A stretch of DNA of 64,000 bases. Source: DATJGF01 sp035495315. GTDB lineage: Bacteria > Verrucomicrobiota > Verrucomicrobiia > Limisphaerales > UBA8199. The notes beneath the pieces were generated by a model. That model was not told where the DNA came from. It worked only from the letters and a program-made list of their open reading frames with translations, and did no database searches. The stretch lies in the NCBI GenBank assembly GCA_035495315.1, contig DATJGF010000241.1, forward strand, positions 1 to 64,000. Direction: 5' to 3'. Each line of letters begins with the position of its first letter. The stretch's first letter is position 1. The translations under genes were made by a program, and so were the position numbers. Positions 27,020-35,709 of this stretch are shown here, in pieces.

Positions 27020-27922
27020 TTAACGGGCCTGGTACAGTTCTGCTTTTAAGACGATAGGCTTCAGCTCCTGCAGACTCTCGGCCGCCTTGGCCAGTTCGGT
27101 GTAATTATTGCCCGAACGCGTCCCTGAGTTCGAGAATCCTCCCGGTGACAGTGTGATCGGAGTAAGATTGAAATCACCCATCTCAGGCACCGCGAAATAG
27201 AATTGCTTGGCCTGGAACACGGCGATCAGTTGAGGGTGGAACCCCTTCGATTCCGGCCATTGCGCCAGGACGTCATTTAACTCATGGCCCAAGGCCGCAT
27301 ATCCCAAAGAGACCGCTTTCCATGAAGAGTCCACCCGGTCCACGACCAGCATCGCTTTTGATTCGCTCTCGATCAGAACCGGAAAAAACCACATGCCGGT
27401 CTCAGAAAGCAACGACGAGATATTTGATGCGGCGGAAGCTTGCTTTAAGACCCGCGGGGTGATCGCATGCATCTGCAGCCCCGGTCCGAGTCTCGCGCGT
27501 GACAGATCATCGTTTGCCGAAAAGCCGTACAATTCCTTCGAACCTGGAGGGATTTGTCCCAGGAAAAATGGTAAACCACTTTGTGCTGCCTCAAGAACTT
27601 CTGCCAGCATTCCTGGATTGCTTGTCGGTTTGACGCTGATTGCTGACGCAGATTTTCCGGCGCCGACCCCTCCAGCGACCACACGTGGAGTCGTAATCTG
27701 TGGGGGTGCAGAGGCGTCTGTATTCGTTGGCAGCCTGGCAGAAGCAGTGGCCATGTTGGTCACTTTTCCGGCACCGCTACCGCCGGCGCCGGTGCTGCTC
27801 GCCGTCCTCGCAGGAACGCTTCGCTGAAGCGGCGCCTTCAGGTATAGCGCCGCAGCCACGAAAACGAGAGAACCGATTACTATTACAATTACACGCTGTC
27901 TTTTGCGCACTGCCAAAACCAC
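27020..27922 (-). CDS. Single-pass membrane protein preceding the cysteine protease, unknown function
   Basis: The 300-residue protein has a basic N-terminus and one transmembrane helix at about residues 10-28 (VIVIVIGSLVFVAAALYLK). A long Ala/Ser/Gly/Pro-rich linker (about 30-95) and a folded C-terminal domain ('GLPFFLGQIPPGSKELYGFS ... QFYFAVPEMGDF') follow. I do not recognise the domain. It stops 16 bp before the cysteine protease starts on the same strand. Being membrane-anchored with an external domain, it could be a partner, chaperone or inhibitor of that protease; this is inference from position only. Confidence 0.65.
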   Translation of the reverse strand: MVLAVRKRQRVIVIVIGSLVFVAAALYLKAPLQRSVPARTASSTGAGGSGAGKVTNMATASARLPTNTDASAPPQITTPRVVAGGVGAGKSASAISVKPTSNPGMLAEVLEAAQSGLPFFLGQIPPGSKELYGFSANDDLSRARLGPGLQMHAITPRVLKQASAASNISSLLSETGMWFFPVLIESESKAMLVVDRVDSSWKAVSLGYAALGHELNDVLAQWPESKGFHPQLIAVFQAKQFYFAVPEMGDFNLTPITLSPGGFSNSGTRSGNNYTELAKAAESLQELKPIVLKAELYQAR

Positions 27923-28272
27923 TCCGTTCCCACCGGAGTCAACTCTCTCGCCAAGACCTCACCCGGCCCTGCGCGTAAGGGGGAGGTTTCGATCCCCACG
28001 CTGCGTGCGGGCACAGTACAGCGCCTATGCGAGTCTTTCATCCAGTGATAGCACGATTCAGCCACGAGCAATGCAAGTTGTCAATCTCTCTGTCCTGCAG
28101 TCCTGGCGCCACCACTGATGCGAAGGAGCTCGGTCGCCTACTGAACTCGCTGCGGTTGGGAAAAGTTTACAGCGGGTTTCGTGCTGACCCCGCAGCACGA
28201 AACCCGTCCCCCTTTAGTTCCCCTACTTCCCGCCGGAGGTTGCCTTCAGCGGTTCAGGAAAAAGTGGAATAA
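27923..28272. other. Intergenic region, 350 bp, with one strong hairpin
   Basis: The region lies between two leftward genes. It holds the strong inverted repeat at 28173 and probably the promoter of the membrane protein/protease pair. I see no gene. Confidence 0.5.
28173..28206 (-). terminator. Perfect 13-bp hairpin downstream of the haloperoxidase-like gene
   Basis: CGGGTTTCGTGCT and its exact complement flank an 8-base loop (GACCCCGC). It lies 67-100 bp past the stop of the leftward haloperoxidase-like gene. No long U-run follows on either strand, so transcription termination or 3'-end protection is a guess. Confidence 0.5.
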
Positions 28273-29661
28273 CTACTGCGAGCCATCGGCCTGTGCCCAG
28301 GCAATAAAGACCTGGGCGACGGATAGGCCCAGCTGGTGTCCGGCGTCGTTGTCCATTGGGAAGTGAATCCCTGCCCAGATGCGGGAGTCGCCCGCCTCTT
28401 TGCCGATAGCCCGGATGAAATCCGCGTGCTGGGGGAAGAGGTAGGCCAGAACTTCCGAGCGCGCTGCCGAGAAGGTCGAGTGGTTCGAAGGATAGCTGGG
28501 AAAATTGGGCACCGCGAACAACGGCTTGATCGCCGGGTCCAGCTGCGACGGCCGAATGTACCAGTAGGTAAACTTCCCGTCCTGGCTGGCGATGAAGGCA
28601 TCAAACAAAACCGAGGCTACGAGCGCGTAGGCTCGCGCCGCTCGTGGTGGATTCTGATCGAGCTTGTCTTCGAATATCCATTTATCCAAATACCGGTACG
28701 GCCAGGTGCTGAGACCCTCGGGACTCTGCCAATAGAACGCTTTATAGGTGGTCACAAAAGTCCGCGGGAAGTCACGAACATACGCTACCTGAGCTTGGCC
28801 GTCGGCCGAGTCACAAGCCGGTGGCTGCGGCGGTCTGAATTGATGAGGCGATGTCAGCAGGATGGGATTCATCGTAGCCGCGATGACGTTTCCGGGATTG
28901 GTACCAATCCACAGGCACGGCCCTACCGGCACGCTGCCAGTCCAGACCGCATCGGAATTATCTGTTTTCGATTTGGCGATTACCTGGGCGGCGACCTTCT
29001 TGCCCAACTCAAGTCCGGCGTAGTAGTCGCTGGGATATTGAACTCCAGCTTGCACGCGTGACCAACCGGCCTGCTCGGCCATCGTCTGAAATGATTGAGC
29101 ATCAGCGGGCAGGAAATAGGCCAGCACGGCTGCCGCCGCCTGCGCTGCCGCCGCGTGCTCAGAAGGATACGATGGACTGTTCGGTACGGCCACGGCCGTC
29201 GGCAGGTTGTGATCGAGTTCACTCGGCCGCGGCCGGTTATAGAAGTATTTTGATTCCCAGGCCGCGATTGTCGCGTCATACATGGCCTGGGCAACATAAG
29301 TATAGACGCGTTGCGAGAAAGCCGTGAGGGGCTTGCCGTCGAGTGCGCGTTGGTTGATTAGGTCCATCCAACGATAAGCTGGTGCCCCGGCATCCCAGAA
29401 CGTGATTTGTTGTTCCGCCTGCGCATCATTCTGCGCAATCAGGTCCGCCATCGCCCGCAGTTCAGCTCGCGTTGCGGCTGCTCCAGGCGGCGGCGGTACG
29501 CGGTAATCTTTCCCCGAAGAGATTACCCAAGTCCGCCATTGTCCCGCCCCGGGCTCTACTGGATTGCCATTGTCCGGGCGATCGGCGTAGGCGATCCCCG
29601 TGATCCCGGCAACAAAGAGCGACAAAACAATCCCATTCGCTCGTATCGATAGAGTGCTCAT
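28273..29661 (-). CDS. PAP2/vanadium-haloperoxidase-like protein with duplicated active-site region
   Basis: ATG 29661 has a good ribosome site (AAAGGA about 8 bp upstream) and begins a signal peptide ending near 'AYADRPD'. The 462 residues hold two sets of vanadium-haloperoxidase/PAP2 motifs. Copy 1 is KX6RP (K138), 'PSEH' and 'SRVQAGVQ'. Copy 2 is KFTYWYIRP, 'PSNH' (about 391-394) and 'SRIWAGIH' (H about 433). Copy 2 keeps the metal/phosphate-binding His; copy 1 has Gln there. So copy 2 is probably the active one. The protein could be an exported haloperoxidase or acid phosphatase. Confidence 0.8.
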   Translation of the reverse strand: MSTLSIRANGIVLSLFVAGITGIAYADRPDNGNPVEPGAGQWRTWVISSGKDYRVPPPPGAAATRAELRAMADLIAQNDAQAEQQITFWDAGAPAYRWMDLINQRALDGKPLTAFSQRVYTYVAQAMYDATIAAWESKYFYNRPRPSELDHNLPTAVAVPNSPSYPSEHAAAAQAAAAVLAYFLPADAQSFQTMAEQAGWSRVQAGVQYPSDYYAGLELGKKVAAQVIAKSKTDNSDAVWTGSVPVGPCLWIGTNPGNVIAATMNPILLTSPHQFRPPQPPACDSADGQAQVAYVRDFPRTFVTTYKAFYWQSPEGLSTWPYRYLDKWIFEDKLDQNPPRAARAYALVASVLFDAFIASQDGKFTYWYIRPSQLDPAIKPLFAVPNFPSYPSNHSTFSAARSEVLAYLFPQHADFIRAIGKEAGDSRIWAGIHFPMDNDAGHQLGLSVAQVFIAWAQADGSQ

Positions 29662-30023
29662 GATACTTGTCCTTTCTGGTTAGCTGCTTGTTAACTTGTT
29701 ATGCTTCGCGCCACTGACCCCTCACATAAAGCGCCCTCCCATCCGGACGCTGACGCCTCGCTGTGTGGCTCGATCCAGCCCCTGGTTGCCCGAGCAGGTA
29801 CATCGATCGTGTGGCTTACATTATTTAAACGTCACAATTTTTGATTTCTTACAGAAAATCTGTCGGGAATTTTTTGCGGTTGGTTTTACCCGAGGCTCAC
29901 GATCGAAAGACGGAGGAGAGCCGCTTCTCTTGATCAAACCTCGGAACGGAATTGGCGGAAAGTCACGGCAGCAAGTGCAAGGCGTGTTCTACCTGCAATC
30001 CAGGTCCTTAGTGGGCTAGCGAG
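29662..30023. other. Intergenic region, 362 bp, no gene seen
   Basis: This region is upstream of the leftward haloperoxidase-like gene and downstream of the leftward Nudix gene. It contains A/T-rich stretches around 29820-29880 that may be the haloperoxidase promoter. I see no gene or strong terminator. Confidence 0.4.
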
Positions 30024-30476
30024 CTAAAGTTTCTGCAATTCTTCGAGACAGGCAATCTGGGCGGGGTTGATCTTCGATTTTGCCTCCTCGATCGCGAAGA
30101 ACGCAGCGCGATCGATTTCCGGAAATTCCTGCAACCGACCAGAACGTGGCGGCCACTCCATTTGGAAGGTGTTGCTTTTCAGGGTGGTTGGATCACAGTC
30201 GGCCTCAAAGGCCCAGACCTGCACGCGCTTGCCGCCTTTCTGAACGATTGCCCGAAGCGGAATGAAATTGCCTTGTGGTACAAGTCCCAACTCTTCGGCG
30301 AATTCCCGCCGAGCCGCCTCCAGCGCCGGTTCATCACCCTGAATCTCGCCTTTGGGAATCGACCAGGCACCGGCATCTTTATTTTTCCAAAACGGCCCAC
30401 CCGGGTGCACCAGCAGCACTTCGAGTTCGCCGTCGCGAACCCGGTACATCAGTAGCCCCGCGCTCTCTTTAGGCAC
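30024..30476 (-). CDS. Nudix hydrolase
   Basis: The Nudix box 'GEIQGDEPALEAARREFAEE' followed by LGL fits GX5EX7REUXEEXGU exactly. The remaining sequence ('YRVRDGELEVLLVHPGGPFW', 'AWSIPKGE') is typical of the predicted NTP/NDP-X pyrophosphohydrolases. I favour the GTG at 30476, because a GAGG element lies 6 bp upstream; the longer ORF begins at TTG 30482. The substrate is not identifiable. Directly upstream of the gene lies a hairpin repeat that may form part of its 5' region. Confidence 0.88.
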   Translation of the reverse strand: MPKESAGLLMYRVRDGELEVLLVHPGGPFWKNKDAGAWSIPKGEIQGDEPALEAARREFAEELGLVPQGNFIPLRAIVQKGGKRVQVWAFEADCDPTTLKSNTFQMEWPPRSGRLQEFPEIDRAAFFAIEEAKSKINPAQIACLEELQKL

Positions 30477-30490
30477 GAGCAACCTCGCTC

Positions 30491-30554
30491 GTAGCGCAGG
30501 CTTTTAGCCTGCTGTATCGCAGACTTTCAGTCTGCAGCGGACTTTTAGTGTGCA
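30491..30554 (+). repeat. Bipartite (here tripartite) hairpin repeat, copy 4
   Basis: GTAGC, then GCAGGCT-TTT-AGCCTGC, then GCAGACT-TTC-AGTCTGC, then an imperfect third hairpin (GCGGACT-TTT-AGTGTGC). This has the same family architecture as the copies at 10138 and 20371. It lies in the divergent gap between the Nudix and HIBADH-like genes. Confidence 0.8.
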
Positions 30555-30706
30555 TCAGTGAAAGGAAAACGACGCGGAGTAAACCCCTGAGGGGGGCTTG
30601 TCCACGCACGTGGCGACAAAAATGATTCCATCTCTCAAGAGGAACAAGGTTGCCGATAACCGCAGTCCAGCATACTATCCGGAAAAGTTCCACTTTAATA
30701 ATACCT

Positions 30707-31591
30707 ATGCCTGAAAAAATTGGATTTGTTGGTGTGGGCCGCATGGGCTCGAACATGGCGCGGCGGTTGAAAGAGTGCGGCTATGAAATCGGTGCAGTGT
30801 ATGACGTAAACACCGGCGCAGCGCAAAAGCTGGCGCAGGAATTGGGTACTCAAGCAGCCGAGCAACTCAAACAGCTGACCAAGCTCTCAGATGTGATTAT
30901 CACCGTCGTGACGGATGACAAAGCGATGAAGAAAATCTTCAACGGCGGTTTGCTAAGCCGGTCGCGCGGCAAGCTCTTCATTAATTGCGCTACAATTACG
31001 CCAGAGGTGCACGTCTGGGTGGAAGCCAAGGCGGAAAAGGCCGGCGCGCAGTCCCTGGAAGGGTGCATGGCGTCGAGCATTACCCAGGCACGGCAGGGCT
31101 CGCTTTATCTGATGTGTGGCGGCAAACCGGAGGTCTTCGAACGCGCCAAACCGATTCTCGAAAAACTGAGCGCGTCGATGCGCTACATCGGTCCGGCGGG
31201 GAAAGCGGCGGAAGTCAAGGCACTGGTCAACATGGTAATGAACATCAACACGGCGGCCTTGGCCGAAGGCCTCGCGCTGGGAAATGCGATGGGTCTGGAC
31301 CTGGCGATGTTGCGCGAGGTGTTTTCTCAGACTGGCGCCAATTCGCAAGTGCTCAAGACCGACGGCGAAGATATGCAAAATCGCGACCACTCCTGTTTCT
31401 TCTCGGCCGCCCACGCGGCCAAGGATTCCGGGATCGCTCTGAAACTGGGCAAGGCGCAGGGTTTGAACCTGCCACTGGCCACGGCGACTAAAAAGCAATA
31501 CGACCGCATGGTGGCCGAGGGGTTGGGCGAATTGGATAAGTCGGGAATCGCGGAACTGACATTCAAAGGAAGACACCAGGCCAAAACGTGA
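30707..31591 (+). CDS. NAD(P)-dependent beta-hydroxyacid dehydrogenase (HIBADH-like)
   Basis: ATG 30707 begins 'MPEKIGFVGVGRMGSNMARR', the Rossmann GxGxMG motif of the 3-hydroxyisobutyrate/6-phosphogluconate dehydrogenase superfamily. The ORF itself opens at 30650, but the first 19 residues are not conserved-looking. The second signature is around 'CMASSITQARQGSLYLMCGG' and 'GPAGKAAEVKALVNMVM', where the catalytic lysine (K in 'VKALVNM') sits. It is 294 residues long, with substrate unknown. It is a single gene between a divergent Nudix gene and the FIST gene downstream. Confidence 0.88.
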   Translation: MPEKIGFVGVGRMGSNMARRLKECGYEIGAVYDVNTGAAQKLAQELGTQAAEQLKQLTKLSDVIITVVTDDKAMKKIFNGGLLSRSRGKLFINCATITPEVHVWVEAKAEKAGAQSLEGCMASSITQARQGSLYLMCGGKPEVFERAKPILEKLSASMRYIGPAGKAAEVKALVNMVMNINTAALAEGLALGNAMGLDLAMLREVFSQTGANSQVLKTDGEDMQNRDHSCFFSAAHAAKDSGIALKLGKAQGLNLPLATATKKQYDRMVAEGLGELDKSGIAELTFKGRHQAKT

Positions 31592-31644
31592 TGCGTTAAA
31601 CGGTTAAAGCGTTAGAACGTGAAAAAAGTCGAGCGGACTGCCTG

Positions 31645-32865
31645 TTGCAATTAGCTAGTGGGTCAGTAAGTTGGCATGTGAGTAGCGAGCATTCCGTAGC
31701 CGCGCATTGGACCGGCGATTTTGACGAGGCTGCACTTCAGCAATGGGCGGAGAAACTCCGCACCCAGTTGCGCGCGGAGCAATCTTCGCTGGGTCTGGTC
31801 TTCATGGCACCTCGCTTCTTTTCCCGGGCAAACCAAATCCTGGAAATCCTGCAGGTCCATGCTCGAATTCCGCTGCTGGCCGGTTGTTCCAGCCAGGGAT
31901 TAATCCTCGGGAACAAGGAGATTGAAGACAATACCGGGCTGACACTGGCTTTGTTTGCCTTGCCCGGCGCCCAGTTGCAGGCGTTGCACTTCACACAGGA
32001 ACAGGTTGAAGAAGCCAATGGGCCGGGGTATTGGCGCCTGGAAACCAATTTGGAACCCGACCGAACTAATGGTTGGTTGGCCTTTATTGATCCGTTTCAC
32101 ATTGACAGCGAAGGCTGGCTGAAGAGCTGGAATGAAGCCTACGCCCCTTTGCCGGTCCTGGGCGGCCTGGCCAGCGGTGATTTTCAAGAGCAATCTACCC
32201 AGGTCTATTTAAATGGAGAAGTCTTCGAAGAGGGTGGCGTCGCAATCTCGATCGGCGGCGAGGTCGGGATTATCGGTGTAACTTCCCAAGGGTGCACCCC
32301 AATTGGCGAAACGTGGACGCTGACCAAAGTCGAGCGGAACATCATCCATGAAATCGGCAATCGCCCCGCGTATGAAGTGCTGGCGGAGACGTTTAATCAA
32401 TTATCGGCCGAAGAGCAGGAACGCGCGCGCGACAATCTCTTCGTCGGATTGGTGGTGAATGAATATCTCGATGAATTCCATCGTGGCGATTTCCTCATTC
32501 GCAACCTGCTTGCCGCTGATCTTCGCTCCGGCAGCATCGCGGTCGGAGCTCTGCCTCGCCTGGGCCAGACCATCCAATTCCAACGGCGATCCGCCGCCGC
32601 CGCGACGGAGGACATGAACGAGCTGCTTTCCCGGGCCAAGGAACGACTGGATGGTTCGACTATTTACGGCGGTTGCCTCTGTTGCTGCAATGGGCGCGGT
32701 CGAGGTCTTTTTGGACAACCCGATCACGATGCCAGTCTGGTTCAACAATGGCTCGGTCCGGTGGGCCTGACCGGTTTCTTCTGCAATGGGGAAATCGGGC
32801 CGGTGGGCGAAAAGAACTTCCTGCACGGCTACACGGCGTCCCTGGCCTTGTTTGTTAAAAGATAG
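31645..32865 (+). CDS. FIST domain sensory protein
   Basis: The N-terminal half ('FMAPRFFSRANQILEILQVH', 'LLAGCSSQGLI') matches the FIST_N sensory domain. The C-terminal half ('AYEVLAETFNQLSAEEQE ... CCCNGRGRGLFG ... GFFCNGEIGPVGEKNFLHGY') is FIST_C. FIST proteins are thought to bind small ligands, possibly amino acids, in signal transduction. No output domain is attached here. The start is uncertain: the ORF opens at TTG 31645, while GTG 31678 ('VSSEHSVAAHW') is an equally good candidate. Confidence 0.87.
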   Translation: MQLASGSVSWHVSSEHSVAAHWTGDFDEAALQQWAEKLRTQLRAEQSSLGLVFMAPRFFSRANQILEILQVHARIPLLAGCSSQGLILGNKEIEDNTGLTLALFALPGAQLQALHFTQEQVEEANGPGYWRLETNLEPDRTNGWLAFIDPFHIDSEGWLKSWNEAYAPLPVLGGLASGDFQEQSTQVYLNGEVFEEGGVAISIGGEVGIIGVTSQGCTPIGETWTLTKVERNIIHEIGNRPAYEVLAETFNQLSAEEQERARDNLFVGLVVNEYLDEFHRGDFLIRNLLAADLRSGSIAVGALPRLGQTIQFQRRSAAAATEDMNELLSRAKERLDGSTIYGGCLCCCNGRGRGLFGQPDHDASLVQQWLGPVGLTGFFCNGEIGPVGEKNFLHGYTASLALFVKR

Positions 32866-32968
32866 ATAAATCGCGAACTCAGCGGATGAAATCGTTATTG
32901 CGACAATGACTTTCCTCCGTTCCTGCACGGTCTTGTCCGTTTGCCCGCCGCCCCTTAACCTAACACCC

Positions 32969-33535
32969 ATGACTGAAGCTGAGATCCTGCAGGTGTTCCG
33001 TGAAACTGGCGCACTGTTAGAAGGGCATTTTGTTCTGCGCAGCGGACTGCACAGCCGGCGATACTTTCAGTGTGCGCTCGCGCTCCAGAACATGCCCACC
33101 GTGGAGCGGTTGGGCAAAGCACTAGCCCAAAAACTCAATGGGCTCCGCCCGCTCACCGTCGTCTCTCCGGCAATGGGCGGCCTGGTGCTCGGGCAGGAAG
33201 TGGCGCGCCAACTCGGATTGCGCTTCATTTTCGTCGAAAAAGAAGAAGGCCAACTCGTCCTGCGCCGCGGGTTCAAGATTGCGAAGGGAGAGAAGGTGCT
33301 CGTGGTCGAGGACGTTGTCACCCGAGGCGGGCGCGTCCAGGAAACGATAGATATCGTTCGGGCAAATGGGGGGATCGTTGTCGGGGTCGCCATGGCTGTT
33401 GACCGCTCGGACGGTTTGGTAAGCTTTGGCGTGCCGACGTTCAGCTTGCTCAAAATGCAAGTGGAGACTTTCGAACCCGAAAAACTCCCTCCCGACCTTG
33501 TAACGTTACCGGCGGTCAAGCCCGGCAGCAAATAG
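32969..33535 (+). CDS. pyrE: Orotate phosphoribosyltransferase
   Basis: ATG 32969 ('MTEAEILQVFRETGALLEGH') gives 188 residues, normal for PyrE. The PRPP-binding loop 'VLVVEDVVTRGG' and the substrate loop region 'SGLHSRRYFQCALAL' are present. It makes OMP from orotate and PRPP in pyrimidine synthesis. The ORF opens at 32906, but the earlier codons look unlike PyrE. It converges on argC with about 30 bp between stops. Confidence 0.93.
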   Translation: MTEAEILQVFRETGALLEGHFVLRSGLHSRRYFQCALALQNMPTVERLGKALAQKLNGLRPLTVVSPAMGGLVLGQEVARQLGLRFIFVEKEEGQLVLRRGFKIAKGEKVLVVEDVVTRGGRVQETIDIVRANGGIVVGVAMAVDRSDGLVSFGVPTFSLLKMQVETFEPEKLPPDLVTLPAVKPGSK

Positions 33536-33567
33536 GGCGCGGCTTGAAACCCGGCGCAAAGCAGTCG

Positions 33568-34602
33568 CTATAATCCCGCTGTTTCCGCGAACCCGCTCAG
33601 CAGATTTAGGCTTTGCACGGCCTGACCGCTAGCACCCTTTAACAGATTGTCCTCGGCGGACATCACGATCAGTCGGCCGGTTCGCGCATCCCGCCGCCAG
33701 GCGATCTCAATCATGTTGGTGCCGGCCACGTTCTTGGTATCGGGCAGAGCCTTGTCCCCAAGCAGGCGCACGAAAGGCTCGCTGCCATACGCGTCATTAT
33801 AGATGCGAGCGATATCTTCCGCGCTCTTCCCCTGAGTCGGCGAGACATACAAAGTCGATAGGATGCCGCGATTTATCGGAATTAAATGGGGAGTAAATTG
33901 AATGACCACCGGTAGGCGGGCGGCGCGCGAAAGTTCCTGCTCAATTTCGGAGAGATGCCGGTGTTTAGGCACGGCATAAGGCCGCGCGCTTTCATTACAC
34001 TCGACGAAAAGGTAATCCAGTTCGGCTTTGCGGCCGGCGCCGCTGACGCCGCTCAATGAGTCGGCGATGATGCCGTCAGGGGAGATCGCATCGGCTCTTA
34101 AGAGTGGAATCAGTGGAAGCAAGATACTGGTCGGATAACATCCGGGTGAAGCGATGAGGGAGGCCTTTTTGATCTCAGGCCGGTAAACTTCCGGAAGCCC
34201 ATAAACGGCTTCTGCCAGGAGTTTAGGGGCGGGATGATCGTGCCCATAAAACTCCTTGTAGACACTCGGGCTCTTCAGTCGGAAATCGGCGCTCAGATCG
34301 ATAACCTGGCAGCCGGCCTCCAGCAATGGGACCGCATATTCCGCAGCGACGCCATGCGGCAAGGCGAGGAATACCAGTTTGGTCTGGGTGGCCAGCAAGC
34401 GTGCGTCGGGTTCGGTGAAACGCAATGTGCGCGCACGGGTGTGATGAGCGAATCTGGGAAACACTTGCGCCAAAGTTTGCCCGGCATATTGGCGCGAGGT
34501 GACGGCGGCGAGTTCGACATGCGGATGACAAAGCAGCAAGCGCACAAGCTCCTCGCCCGAATAACCGGAAGCGCCAACGACTGCGACTGGTTTACCGTTC
34601 AT
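33568..34602 (-). CDS. argC: N-acetyl-gamma-glutamyl-phosphate reductase
   Basis: The 344-residue protein starts 'MNGKPVAVVGASGYSGEELV' with the NADP-binding GASGYSG motif. It contains the catalytic 'SPGCYPTS' (active Cys). It reduces N-acetylglutamyl phosphate to the semialdehyde in arginine synthesis. It lies directly downstream of rpsI on the same strand, but a terminator-like hairpin sits between them and overlaps the leader of argC. Confidence 0.95.
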   Translation of the reverse strand: MNGKPVAVVGASGYSGEELVRLLLCHPHVELAAVTSRQYAGQTLAQVFPRFAHHTRARTLRFTEPDARLLATQTKLVFLALPHGVAAEYAVPLLEAGCQVIDLSADFRLKSPSVYKEFYGHDHPAPKLLAEAVYGLPEVYRPEIKKASLIASPGCYPTSILLPLIPLLRADAISPDGIIADSLSGVSGAGRKAELDYLFVECNESARPYAVPKHRHLSEIEQELSRAARLPVVIQFTPHLIPINRGILSTLYVSPTQGKSAEDIARIYNDAYGSEPFVRLLGDKALPDTKNVAGTNMIEIAWRRDARTGRLIVMSAEDNLLKGASGQAVQSLNLLSGFAETAGL

Positions 34603-34605
34603 AAA

Positions 34606-34634
34606 TAAAAAACCCCGCCGGCGGGCCAGCGGGG
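34606..34634 (-). terminator. Intrinsic terminator after rpsI, overlapping the argC leader
   Basis: Read on the minus strand, CCCCGC and GCGGGG form a 6-bp stem around a 10-base G/C-rich loop, followed by TTTTTT. The U-run ends 4 bp before the argC ATG. The 3' arm GCGGGG lies about 10 bp upstream of that ATG and may also serve as the argC ribosome site. Confidence 0.75.
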
Positions 34635-34654
34635 TCTCGCAAAATCCATCTCAC

Positions 34655-35071
34655 TTAACGTTTGCTGTATTGGAATCGTTTGCGCGCACCCGGCTGTCCG
34701 TATTTCTTGCGCTCGCGCATGCGCGGATCGCGTGTCAGAAAACCTTCAGCTTTTAAAATAGGCCGCAAATTAGCGTCCACCGTCAAGAGCGCCCGAGCCA
34801 GGCCGTGGCGCACCGCTCCCGCCTGGCCGTCTGGCCCCCCGCCAGTAACGGTGATTTGGGCGTCGTATCGATCCGCCATGCCGGTTGCCTTTAGCGGTTG
34901 CGTTGCGGTGAACCGCTGCGACTCGACCGGGAAATAGTTCTCAAAAGGACGGCCGTTGACAATAATCTTACCGGTGCCAGTCGCCAGTCGGACGCGTGCC
35001 ACCGCGGTCTTGCGGCGTCCCGTACCAATATGCTGCGTTCCTTTCGGTTCAGGGGCTTTGATGTCGGACAT
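34655..35071 (-). CDS. rpsI: 30S ribosomal protein S9
   Basis: The 138-residue protein ends in the universal S9 tail '...ARKRFQYSKR' and contains 'GTGRRKTAVARVRL'. It is the second gene of the classic rplM-rpsI pair, 24 bp after rplM. Confidence 0.98.
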   Translation of the reverse strand: MSDIKAPEPKGTQHIGTGRRKTAVARVRLATGTGKIIVNGRPFENYFPVESQRFTATQPLKATGMADRYDAQITVTGGGPDGQAGAVRHGLARALLTVDANLRPILKAEGFLTRDPRMRERKKYGQPGARKRFQYSKR

Positions 35072-35095
35072 AAAAATTTCTAGAAGCGGGCGAGC

Positions 35096-35530
35096 TCAGT
35101 TAGCGGGCGCGAGCGGCTCGGGCTTTTGGGCGGCGTGCGGGTGCTGATCGCCTTTATACACTTTTAGCTTCGTCATTAGGACTCGACCGATGCGATTCTT
35201 GGGGACCATCCCGCGCACTGCCCGAGTAATCAGTGCTTCCGGGTGCCGAGCGCGCAATTGAGCGACTGAGGTGTATTTCTCGCCGCCCTTCCACCCCGAA
35301 TACGTCATATACTTCTTGTTCGTCTCTTTTTTCCCCGTGACGAGCACCTTTTCCGCGTTGATCACGATGACAAAATCCCCCGCGTCAAGGTGCGGTGTGT
35401 AGACTGGCTTATTCCTGCCGCGCAAGATATCGGCAACCTGCACCGCGAGGCGGCCAAGCACCGCGCCATCGGCATTAATGACGTGCCATTTTCGTTGGTC
35501 CAAATTGACTTTTGGCAAATGCGTTTTCAT
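35096..35530 (-). CDS. rplM: 50S ribosomal protein L13
   Basis: 'WHVINADGAVLGRLAVQVAD' and 'VRGMVPKNRIGRVLMTKLKV' are diagnostic of L13. At 144 residues its length is normal. It leads the rplM-rpsI operon, and about 180 bp of non-coding sequence lies before the divergent lspA. Confidence 0.98.
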   Translation of the reverse strand: MKTHLPKVNLDQRKWHVINADGAVLGRLAVQVADILRGRNKPVYTPHLDAGDFVIVINAEKVLVTGKKETNKKYMTYSGWKGGEKYTSVAQLRARHPEALITRAVRGMVPKNRIGRVLMTKLKVYKGDQHPHAAQKPEPLAPAN

Positions 35531-35709
35531 CTCAAAACCGGATCAAAAGAGAGCAGAAACTAACAAACAAAAGCTCCAAGTCAACAGAGTTTTTGTGGGA
35601 ATTGATGCAAATCCAAATCCCGGATGCCTGGTGGCTCCGGCCGGACCTTTTGCCCGGCAAATTGAGTTGTTTTTTGCACGAAGTCGATTAAATTTTCTAC
35701 TTACGCGAA

